Shown here one piece after another: positions 23,096 through 32,938 of a stretch of 64,000 nucleotides of DNA. The notes under the pieces are model-generated. The model was not told the DNA's origin and did no database searches. It saw nothing but the letters and a program-made list of their open reading frames with translations. Origin of the DNA: Cyathus striatus (taxonomy: Eukaryota; Basidiomycota; Agaricomycetes; Agaricales; Nidulariaceae); the NCBI GenBank assembly GCA_025738555.1, contig JAOVFP010000014.1, forward strand, positions 1,984,001 to 2,048,000, given 5' to 3'. Position 1 is the stretch's first letter, and every line of letters starts with the position of its first letter. Position numbers and translations under genes: made by a program.

Positions 23096-24584
23096 TTTTT
23101 TCAGATTTCTGTAACTTGTATAAAAATGAGTAGAGTGCATGTATCTTTACTTGTTATTAGTAATAGTATATATCATAAATTTACAAAACTACTAGCCAGC
23201 TAAAATCTAAATAATATTAGAAATGTTGTACACAAGTGACAAAATATATGTATTTCACTGTGGGATTGTAAGTATTATTTGTTATACCCTCTCCCCACCC
23301 CCCATCCAGTGGTAATATATATTATTAAATAAAGAAATAGGGCCGGCAAGCGGCAGGGCCCACTACCTCCTCATTTAACAGATATTTTCTGTCTTTGTAT
23401 TTTTTTCTTGACTCCTGACATTTCTCTGTTGCTGCTAAAATTTTGATTTGTTGGTTATACTTGTATAGATCCTCCCCCTTCCTCCTGGTCCCACTCCTCC
23501 ATACACTTGACATCAATGTCACCTTGCTTTCAACTATCAATTCTGTTTGCAGTGAGATCATCTTGCTTGGATTGTATTCATCAGTGAACCAGAAGGTAGA
23601 CAAACTATTCTTCCACAGGTTTCACTGGTGGCAGTGTCAAGGCAGTGTTGCCCAATGATGATGATCTGGGATTCCAACACTATGAAGTGTGCTAGCATGT
23701 GGAAGGAGATGAATGCCTATTCTGTTCTTGTTCTCTGTTTATTGCATCTTGGTCTTTACATCCAACCTCTCCAGTCTGCCATCCTCCTCCATTAGTTTAG
23801 TATTATGAGCTTGTAAGAATAGGCCTGTTCTCCAAAATGTAAAAGAAACATTTTCTATATATTGTTTATGTATTTTTAAAATAAATCCTTTCTATGAGTT
23901 GTTCTTACACTATTTTTAAGTAAATAAAGGAGTTATTGGTTGTCACTTCCAAGTACATTACTCAATACAGAAAGGGATTAAATTCTAGTGCAATAGCTGT
24001 AGGGCTGCCAACCGTAACCATATGAAACGGCTACAGTACGGTTACAGTAGTCATATATGCCATACCGTATGAGGGTGGTGCAAAGCTTGATACGGTACGG
24101 GTATGGTACAGTTTTCACCTGTCTGCACCCATCCCATACAACCTCTTACGGCCATCTTTACGGCTTTGAGAATAAAGTCACGTAATATACTCTATGGTCA
24201 CTCTGGTTCACTTGATTTAATCTTAGATTGAGGTTTTCAAACCCTCTGAGTCTTAACTTGGTCTTGAACTTGTAACTTGCGAGTTTAGTAACATACTTAT
24301 GCTATATTTTCATTGTCGACGACGAGTTCGGGATGATTGATTATTGTGAGCGTGATAGGCACTCAGTCGCCTGAATGTAAATATTATATTTGAACTCGCT
24401 CTCAAGATATAGAACATAAGCAGGTGCATGAATAGGGATATCCAACACTGTGCTCACACTCAAGTCAAAGGAGATATGTGTGAGCATGAAGCAGTAAATA
24501 GAATACATCAGCATGAATAGGAATATCCATCATACTCACTGTCAAACTCCTTTAAGTTGAGAATGAGCTCTAAAGAACATGGAT
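23096..24584. other. Interior of the 5.8 kb insertion, no gene recognised
   Basis: AT-rich sequence. A 92-codon minus-strand frame (23603-23325) has a Lys-rich end but matches nothing I know. 24000-24180 is rich in TACGG/CCGTA short palindromes. Confidence 0.45.
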
Positions 24585-24985
24585 GAGCATGAATATAACA
24601 CTCATGCACAAGTTATACTAATAAATATGCTGAGCGTGAGTAGGTATTTCTATTCATGCTCGCGCTCAAACTCAATCTACTCGAGTACGAGTGTGAATAT
24701 GACACTCACGCACAAGCTATACCAATAAATATGCTGAGCGTGAATAGAAATGCCTATTCACACTCACGCTCAAACCCAATTTACTCGAGTACGAGCTTGA
24801 ATATAACACTCACACACAAGCTATACTAATAAATATGCTGAGTGTGAAAATACCTATTCACGCTCATGCTCAAACTCAATTTACTCAAGTACGAGTGTGA
24901 ATGTAACACTCACACACAGGCCATACTAATAGATATGCTGAGCGTGAATAGGTATTTCTATTCACGCTCACGCTCAAACTCAAGT
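24585..24985. repeat. Tandem repeat, ~104 bp unit, four copies, palindromic cores
   Basis: The marker ATAAATATGCTGAGCGTG starts at 24621, 24725, 24829 and (as ATAGATATGC) 24929, spacing 104, 104 and 100 bp. Each unit contains GAGCGTGAATAG..CTATTCACGCTC, an inverted pair that can form a stem. Degenerate versions of the motif extend from about 24330 to 25380. Confidence 0.85.
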
Positions 24986-25370
24986 AAATTATCATAAATA
25001 CATGTAAGTGTCACAACAAGGTGATATAATATTTGCTCACTCTCAAATTACGTTAAATATGCACGAGCATGAATCCTATCATGTTTATGCTCAATTTAAA
25101 AGAAAAACATATGAGCATGAATAGTATATACATCACGCTCACGCGATCGATATCATTCAATCCTACCAGTTGTGAGTAATTTATGACCTATTTGAGTATA
25201 TATGCTTTTCAGATGGACCATATGCATGCAGTAGTACAGTATGTATTTATAATAGTAGTAGATTTACGACAACCTATTGCTTCACATTCACATATAGAAT
25301 ATTCACGCTCAGGGTCGAATTTCTACACACAGACTCTGAGCGTGCACGCTCAACTCACGCTCACAATTGA

Positions 25371-25721
25371 ACGTGCACGGAATTTTCTGCCTGCCCCGAT
25401 GATCTACTATATGCACTCGTACCAATAGGGAAAGAGCTTTCCGATGTCGTTTTCCCCGAACTGGAGGAGCTCGAATGCAATGAAAATATATTAACAAGTA
25501 TCACAAAGTCTGCATTGAAAGACTTTATAAAGGCTCACAAAAGGAATCAACGGATTGGTGCTCTTCGCCGAATATCTTTATTCATCAACGACTTTAAGAA
25601 AGATGAGGATCCTTTGGAGGAAAAATTGTCATTAGGCACAGATTCTGCTGTATTCTTTAGAAGGCCGGGACGCATTTTGCAATCTCATACTATTCTCACT
25701 GAAGTTTACACTGAAATATAG
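25371..25721 (+). pseudogene. Unrecognised coding fragment
   Basis: Open for 116 codons from the preceding stop at 25368 to TAG at 25721. The composition is protein-like: PDDLLYALVPIGKELSDVVF, then a basic IKAHKRNQRIGALRRISLF segment. No family recognised. The upstream part merges into the palindromic repeat region, so a 5' portion is probably lost. Confidence 0.3.
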
Positions 25722-26384
25722 ATTTTTCCATGGTTCCCTTCTCCAATTACGAAATTATTAGATTAAAAAATTAGAAAAACCCATTCTGAGAGGATGAAGA
25801 ATTCGACGCGTTGCTTATATCTATAATCTAACGATGTATCAAGTGCCATCTCAACTCATTCAGAAACCCGTGTTTCCCCCGAACCTTTTTCACGCCATGG
25901 GTCTCTGTAGGGGTTCTCCCACTTGTTTTCGCAGTAGTTTTTATTCCTTGCATAGATGTGCTGGTGGACTTTTACAGAGACAAGCTTTCAAGACTTAGCA
26001 CGCGTATGTGGAACGTCGGAGCATGGCGGCCCGTTTCGGGACGATAATGATGATGCCAGCACGTATAACTATGTATAAGCTCACGGACTCGCAGGCGGTA
26101 TCATGTCCCTTGTCCCCAGTACATTCCCCTCCCTCCCCTTTCTTACACACAATCTAACACGACACAGCACCCAAGAAAAGGAAGGAACGCAGGAATATCC
26201 TTCGCCTCAAACATAATACTAATAATCTACGCCAACCCCTCCAACTCAGACTATATGACACGCCTCCCTCCCCGGCCCTCCCTCAACACGAAAATGCCAA
26301 CCCCCAGGACAACCCACTCACGCCTCTCCACCCGCTGCCGACCCCCTCCTCCAAAGCCCTCTGGCTCGAAACATACCACGGCTC
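25722..26384. other. Stretch with no recognised gene
   Basis: Pyrimidine-rich C/T runs at 26100-26380 suggest a promoter or 5' region for the following fragment. Nothing else was seen. Confidence 0.35.
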
Positions 26385-27183
26385 TCTATTGGGATTGCTA
26401 GTACGCTCCCCCTCAAGCAGGAGATCTGGGATGGACATGCTAAAGCTGCTACAGAGGAACATAAGAGACTGTACCCGAACTACCAATTCAGATGGGGTGT
26501 GGGCTCTGGAGGAGGAGATGGGTGCGAGGAGGTTGTTGTTTTTGGAGGGGAGAAGAGGGGACGTGTGGCTCAAACTAGACTTGGACCCACCCCCGGAAGC
26601 AGATACATCCCTCTTCGACCCCGGTTTCCTCAGTGGCTTCGGCTCCTCTTCCTCTTCTTATAGTCAAGCACACGACGCTCCACACACCGTACTCCATCAT
26701 CCCATTCGGAACGATGAACGATCTCATTGCTCCCCTCTCTGTCTTTCTCCCCACTCGATTCTGCGCAGAATATGAAAGCGTATACACAGGAATACAGTAC
26801 GACGTGGGACCCATATGTGAGTACACCAGCTACTTTGGTTAATTTTGAGACCACAGCCTGGTTCCGGGAGAATGGTTGACCAATCTAAACCCCTCGAAAG
26901 CGCAGGAGCGTACTCCGGATCCCACTCTAATCCCACGCCCCTCAACAAGTTCTTGTTCCGGTACCAGTTACGCCCACTCCCGTAATACTCGATTCTGTAT
27001 AGTCATTCGACCACCCCCAGCAGTAAGCAGGTAGCGAATGATATATACGCGCAAGGATATATAGGGTACGATGGAGGGGAGTGCGAGGGGCAGGTTATCG
27101 AGGTGGGTAGGGATTTTGAGAGTTTGTGCTGTGCTCCTGGCGCTGTGGGGTTTGAGTATCAGGATTCTTCTGTTGACATGTAG
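26385..27183 (+). pseudogene. HMG-box-like gene remnant
   Basis: In one plus frame, about 26388-26497 reads LPLKQEIWDGHAKAATEEHK followed by RLYPNYQFRW, which resembles the last helix of an HMG box (EEHK..YPxYxxRP). A second open segment, 27034-27183, reads AQGYIGYDGGECEGQV and ends QDSSVDM at TAG 27181-27183, preceded by an acceptor-like GTAG. The first two helices of the box are not visible and the splicing between segments is unresolved. It may be a decayed HMG-box transcription factor or a chance similarity. Confidence 0.3.
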
Positions 27184-27849
27184 GTTGTTTATGCTGTCCT
27201 GTATCATTTTTAAAGTGTAGCCATATACTCTATGTAGTCTCGTTATATTCTTTTTCTTGTAAGTAATATGGTTTTAACTTTGGTTTTTGTTCTATGTGAA
27301 GTTAGATGTTTGCATTGTTTAGTGTTTTGTGAATTGGATTGGTACGAGTTCGGTGGCTTTCTTTGACGTACTAGTGAACGTACCGTTGGGGCACGATGAC
27401 CCAGCGGTATTCACGACTCTTATCGTTATGTACTTGTCATGACAGTCATTTGCCACATAATAAATTGCTGCGTATGAGGACGGGGTTGGACTTTGTTCGT
27501 CACGAGAGAACTAGAAGGGGGTTAGTACATGGTAAGTAAACTGAATGAGAAAATCAATATTTACAAGCATCCTTTGTCACAGAATGTCACAAGTGATCGA
27601 TTGACCAACCAATCACAGAGCGTAAAGGGGCTTCGGCCAATCATATTGCCAGAAAGTGAGATCCTGACCGCGATCCACAAATTGACTTATAGGGTAATCC
27701 AGAGGTCCCCATAACCCAACTACCTTAAAAGGTAGTGGGAATGAAAGAACATCCATCTTGTGCAATCCTACTTATTTATTGTATTTATTACTAACTACAC
27801 AGTGGGACTTGAACACAGGACCTCAGCACTAATATATATAGCAACATCA
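27184..27849. other. Stretch with no recognised gene
   Basis: Low-complexity T-rich and mixed sequence between the HMG-like remnant and the right subterminal repeats of the 5.8 kb insertion. Confidence 0.4.
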
Positions 27850-27964
27850 AAAATAAATAAGCAATGTCACACAATGGCACACGCAATGCCAGGTAACGTC
27901 AAATCCCAGAACAACAACATCACCAAAGCAACATCAAAAACCAGGCAACGTCAAAATCTGTAGG
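27850..27964. repeat. Right subterminal repeats of the 5.8 kb insertion
   Basis: Repeated GCAATGTCA, GTAACGTCA and GGCAACGTCAAAATC motifs matching the left end at 22137-22245. Confidence 0.7.
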
Positions 27965-27967
27965 CCC

Positions 27968-28810
27968 TGACAGGATGAAGAAGGCTCAGAGATGAGGCGA
28001 ACTTGGGGTGTGAGGTAGAGCTGGGGTATGAGGAGGGCATAAAAGATAGACGTGGTCTTATCCAAAGCAACTATCTGTTGCCTACTAAACTCTGGCGTCT
28101 GTCTTCCAGCTCAGCTGTCATGATACTATCGCAAGCCCTCGACTGACCACTTATTTCTACTGAGCAGCTTGAGAGGAAGGGTCCTTCACACCTGTTACCT
28201 TGCAAACCATCTCTCGATACACACTGGCATCACAGTGGTCATCATAGTGTTGCTTATAGATTACCCCCTTCGAATCCTCAGGTATAATGCATTGCTAGAG
28301 GTTGTGCAGTGGGTTGATCCATCCGTGGCAGAAGCAATCCATCTGTAAATAAAGAAAGCTTCTATCTCCGAAATTGTGCTGCTGGAGGACATGGTGAAAA
28401 AGACGAATGTGGTCACTATCTTAGCAGTGGTCCTTCATATGCTACTCTGTCATTTGTGCCCTCCCATCCTTCCGCCTCTTGTACCCCAATGCCACTTGAA
28501 GACATCATCTGCCCTACGGAAGCATTAACACTGTATGTGTGCAAATGAGAATACCGGTGTCATGAAAAAAATGTGGTAGATGAGGATATGGGGATTGAGG
28601 GGGTCGTGAGGGAGGAAGAAAGGGTGTAGCTGATAAGGGGTACATAGAGAACGGGAGACATAAAAGGATGGAGGGTGCATCATTGTCCACCCTAGACCAA
28701 TGTTGATGTTGCATATATGTTATCAAGAACCTTGAAACGACAAGGCAAACATGGAGGATGAGGCGGACACTGGGGTGAAGCAGACATTGTTGTGGGTGAA
28801 ACTTGATTAA
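27968..28810 (+). repeat. R repeat, arm 1 continued after the insertion
   Basis: Matches 63208-64000 closely, from GGATGAAGAAGGCTCAGAG onward through AGCTCAGCTGTCATGATACT and CTCAGGTATAATGC. It continues the segmental duplication across the insertion. Confidence 0.75.
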
Positions 28811-28992
28811 TCATAAACACACACATATGGCTATATGGCCTGATGTCCGGAATCCACATCATCCGGATCTTTCCGAATACACTACCAAATAATTCTCATG
28901 AGGCACTGCTTCTCTAGAAACAAACATATGGAAACACAAGCCAATACCCCACTTCTTGGTGACCAATAATCGATACTGTTAAAAATAGGTCA

Positions 28993-29412
28993 CCATTGTT
29001 CAAGAACAATGCCTATGCATTTGATTACCAAGGACATGCCATTGTTTCTAATAATAGAACTTCATTGTTCTTCACACCCATTGTTCAGAACAATGCCTAT
29101 GCATTCGCTTACCAAGGACATGCCATTGTTTCTAATAATAGAACTCCATTGTTCTTCACACCCATTGTTCAGAACAATGCCTATGCATTCACTTACCAAG
29201 GACATGCCATTGTTTCTAATAATAGAACTCCATTGTTCTTCACACCCATTGTTCAGAACAATGCCTATGCATTCGCTTACCAAGGACATGCCATTGTTTC
29301 TAATAATAGAACTCCATTGTTCTTCACACCCATTGTTCAGAACAATGCCTATGCATTCGCTTACCAAGGACATGCCATTGTTTCTAATAATAGGACTCCA
29401 TTGTTCTTTTGC
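28993..29412. repeat. 84 bp tandem repeat, five units
   Basis: CCCATTGTTCAGAACAATGC starts at 29077, 29161, 29245 and 29329, exactly 84 bp apart, with a further variant unit at the left edge and a decaying unit after 29412. Each unit carries the palindrome CCATTGTTCnnGAACAATGs and a second TCCATTGTTCTTC. Because 84 is divisible by three, long frames stay open on both strands (28996-29487, 29009-29518, 29445-29062 minus). These are artefacts of the repeat length. Isolated CCATTGTTC motifs continue to about 29600. Confidence 0.9.
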
Positions 29413-29600
29413 ACCCATTGTGCAGAACAATGTCCTCCTATTCACCCATTGTCTTCATGCCCATTGTTTGCTGGGATCTATAAATAGAATTCCATTGTTC
29501 ATCGCCAGAACAATGTAATACTATTTCTGTCACCATTGTTCAAGACCTGACTCATCTCCTTGAACACCATTGTTCTGCACAGCCTCCACCTCAAGACAAT

Positions 29601-30060
29601 GGATCTACCATTACCAAATTTGAAGGACAATGCAGGATTGGTTTTGGATAGGATTAGTCAGCAGTAGGAGGAAAAGAGCATAAAAGGAGAGAGGAATTGA
29701 GTCTTAGACAGCAGTTTTATCCATTACCAAATAGCCTGTCACTAGCTAGGATCTTACTCACCAGTCCATCCCCAGTAGTTATTCTTACACATTAGATACA
29801 GAATCTATTGTGCTTTTCTTCAGTTCTATTATTAATGTAAACAACGCAGCGCAACTCACCGTATAAATAAATTCACAGTAATATCAAAGTAACTCAACTC
29901 AACTCAACGTAATGCAGCTCAACTCAACGTATCGAATCTCAATGTCACTTTTATCATATCTATTCAGTAACAGCACATATTAGTTTATGCGCTGCAGCCA
30001 CCAAGCTACAGTCAGAAACAACCAAGGCCCTCAACTTTGTTTCGACCTTCACCACAGCAC
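29601..30060. other. Region between palindrome arrays
   Basis: Contains repeated CAACTCAACTCAACG segments (29893-29935) and no recognised gene. Confidence 0.45.
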
Positions 30061-30285
30061 CAATCTTTATATACAGCCTTTGCTGTACATACAAGCTTTC
30101 CTAGTGTTTCTAGCAGTTGTTGTTACCATATACAGCTATAGCTGTATACTCTAGAAACTCCCACAGTTCATCTCTTATTTACAGCCTTTGCTGTACCACA
30201 CCAGTCATGGGCCAAGTTCTAAGCAAACCTAGCAAAGCCCCACAGTTCATTGCCCATTTACAGTCTTTACTGTACATCCCATATC
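30061..30285. repeat. Array of TACAGC..GCTGTA palindromes
   Basis: Four spaced stems: TACAGCCTTTGCTGTA (about 30073), TACAGCTATAGCTGTA (about 30133), ACAGCCTTTGCTGTA (about 30181) and ACAGTCTTTACTGTA (about 30261), about 50-80 bp apart. CACAGTTCATC/CACAGTTCATT blocks lie between them. No coding explanation. Confidence 0.7.
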
Positions 30286-31000
30286 ATAGGAGTTTGCAGG
30301 AATACATACGATCAGTATCCCTCAACCCCCAGGTGCTAGGTACGAATAAAGTCACTTCCTGCCGAACACCTAAGGTATCTATTACCTTGAACGACAACGT
30401 GAGGGTGCAGAGGTTGTGTGGGGTGTAACGAACGATTTAGTGGACACAAGGTTCTATCCTGGCAGCTCTCCTTTGCCTGCTGCACTCTCGCTTCTTCATT
30501 CCACCATTCTTCCATCTCTTTGCCTGCTGATGTGTTATTAGTTGTTGTAATGCTACTCATCAATGTCTCATGTGCCACGGTTGCACAAATAAATGTTCAT
30601 TCATAACAATCCTCAATGATAATCATGCTATGTTGAGCCATAAGCTATACGAACTTCACTTTGAACCAGCCCATACACTCCTTCACTGAGGTCAACTTGT
30701 GCATCTTAAATTTCTCACTTAGACTACATAGCAACCCAGAAGACGTTTCCAATGTCCACATATCAGCTATCTTCCGAGGGGCCCTTCATCACTATTTATT
30801 ATACTGATACTGGTAACATCGGGAGTGTGATTGAATGGATGCACATTTTCCTACCATACCCTACAAAGATCTACACTCATGATATACAGGTAGTCAGCCT
30901 CTATGTCACACCTGCTCCCAGTACCCAAAACCAAGTTCATATGCTAGATAGTTTCTGGATGTAGCAGTCTCCTAAGACTTCACTTCGAGAAACCATGTGA
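30286..31000. other. 3' flank of copy D and unassigned sequence
   Basis: 30850-31000 resembles the 3' flanks of copies C and F (GTCACACC..GCT-CCAGTACCC). The rest, including minus-strand frames near 30336-30578, is unassigned. Confidence 0.45.
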
Positions 31001-32314
31001 TTATATAGAACTTTCAGGTGTCCTTTTCGAATCTTCTGCATTATTCTCAACTTCTTTGGTAATGTTTATTTTAATGTTATGCATAGGCATACTTCCAATA
31101 GTTTGAACTGGGTTATTTGTATCTTGCATCTGCATTCCTGCCTCCTTGAGTGACTAGAGTTTTATGCAAACTGTCACTGAGTTGAATGTGATACCCTATG
31201 TTCAAGCAGAGTGTTGTTTTAAAAATGAACCAAGATTTATGTTGTAAGCTGAAAACTTACAACCATTGGTGTAATCCATTCAATTACAATATAATGAAAG
31301 TTGTTGTTGTTTGAAAAGAAGGAAGCCAATAGCATGAATTCTGTTATTATCTGAAGAGCAGCAGACTCTATCAAAATCCACATAACAGAGAGTAGTTTTC
31401 CTTTGCCAACATGATAATTGGCTGCATTTTGGTGTGTACTCCAAATTCAGTAGCTCATGAGTCCAACAGTCATGATACTTGAAGCGAAGGCAATTGAGTT
31501 GTATGTCCTGACCAACCTGTCAAACACAATGACACTGAATATCAAACCAACCTCAGCAAATGTGGCACAAATGAAGGAGCCAGCAACTATTCACAATTAT
31601 AAGCATGAGGCTGCTAGGGCATCGACAGCTGGCGAGAAAAGCGTACTTATATTAATTGCAAGTAATATAATTGGCAAAACAACCACCTTCCAGTTGTAGC
31701 TCCATAGTACCCATGTATGATATATATAACAGTTTTCTTAAATCATTACTATGGAGGCATATAAACAAGGACCTCACCACTGCAGCACTACCAAGAATTT
31801 GTTGAGTTGCAAAAAGAACGTCTTTTAGAATATAGTGCCAAGCCTTGAGGTTGCTAAGATATACAGCTGGTCCAGAGGGAGCAATATTATTATTGGCATA
31901 GCCTTGGAGAAGGCGGTAGCAATTAATAGCGAGGTGTAAAGTGGTGATAAAAAACATAATAGCAGAAATGGTTATCATAACCTTCAAAGTACTAGTCATT
32001 AAATCGCTTTCACTCAGGCTGCAACCAGATATCAAAATTACTTACCGATGTATGGTTGTCCTGTCTTCCCTTGTTATAAGTGGGATTAAAGTATAGGTAC
32101 AGTGCCACCCCAAAGAGGCATAGGAAGAGACCTAGATTGCAGGTTAATATGGACTTTAATATCTTACAGTGCAGCCAGTACTTAATCCTTACCATATACC
32201 AATCCCTGAATCAAGGAATTAATGATTAACTGGCAGATCTCACCAATATTAAACTGAACTTACCTCAAAGTAAGCAGCGAGAAGGTATGCTTTTTCAAGA
32301 GAAATTTGACCCAT
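31001..32314 (-). pseudogene. Multi-pass membrane protein gene, damaged copy D
   Basis: ATG at 32314, first exon ending at GAG before GTAAGT, a 13 nt micro-exon GGATTGGTATATG, then exons homologous to copy C, to TAA 31001-31003. Helix segments such as VMITISAIMFFITTLHLAI and IYHTWVLWSYNWKVVVLPII remain. Damage: a frame change around 32010-32030, a TGA (31447-31449) in MSY*IW where copies B and C have Arg, another stop in the exon before WVLW, and a TAG in the last exon. Clearly non-functional. Confidence 0.7.
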
Positions 32315-32631
32315 AGTTAGTGGCAGCTTTAATGTTTTCAGAGATGAACTAAAGACACCTTACAGGGTTGTGTCTCATATTATATGGATCTGGACACTCA
32401 GAAAATGCACATCAGATCAAGGGGTTAATACAAGGCAGTTCTGGGACATTCCAAGGTGCATTATTGTAGCATGCTGTGTGTGTTTTTTCAACTGTAGAAT
32501 AGTCGGATAGAGATGCCCGGCTCGAGTGACTTTGGAGCGTATCATCTCATATCATCCACCATGATTGCACACGATGTCCTTTATGATCTTTCCAACTAGC
32601 ACGGAATAGTGTTTCTGTGATGTGATTTTGA
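32315..32631. promoter_or_regulatory. 5' flank of copy D
   Basis: Upstream sequence similar to that of the other copies (GTGTCTCATATTATATGGATC is the mirror of the CCCTATAATACGAGGC block). TATA-like TATAAT on the minus strand lies about 65 bp before the ATG. No microsatellite remains here. Confidence 0.4.
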
Positions 32632-32938
32632 TACTGTCCAAGGTCTCGGCTAATTGACCTTGAGGTGCCTCAAGGTAAAATCAATGCACCTCGATTTCCA
32701 TGCACCGAATTAGTAATACATGATATAATATCTTCACCACACTTCAAAAAAATGTTGCAGAAATAGCTTAACATTGAAAAGCACTATTTTTACAATAATT
32801 AAGTACTATTAGACCTTGTTAAAAGTATAAGTAGCTTAAAGAATAAATCATGCAAATACTAATCATTATCTACTTTACTTACTGAGTTTATTTCACTCAA
32901 ATTATAATCAATAGGAAAATTCAAAGTTGGCTGTTTTG

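Larger units (their letters stand above)
22131..27967. mobile_element. 5.8 kb insertion with GATTTTGACRTTGCCTGG ends
   Basis: Arm 2 runs uninterrupted across this point (GAGTACGACAGGATGAGG at about 63200), whereas arm 1 breaks at 22131 and resumes at 27968. The insertion begins CTACTAGATTTTGACATTGC and ends with the mirror of CTACAGATTTTGACGTTGCC. GCAACGTCA/GCAATGTCA motifs cluster in both subterminal regions. Flanks GGCGGGATGG and GACAGGATGA may be a diverged ~9 bp target duplication, which would suit a Mutator-like element. No transposase was recognised, and a nested unit (22137-23095) has similar ends. Confidence 0.6.

Noticed and set aside
28993..29412. CRISPR-like array
   Set aside because: Whole 84 bp units are repeated, with no unique spacers between short repeats, and the context is a eukaryotic genome.
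28996..29518. Overlapping 160-170 codon frames on both strands that look like a repeat protein
   Set aside because: They arise because the 84 bp tandem unit is a multiple of three; several frames are open at once and the conserved feature is a DNA palindrome.
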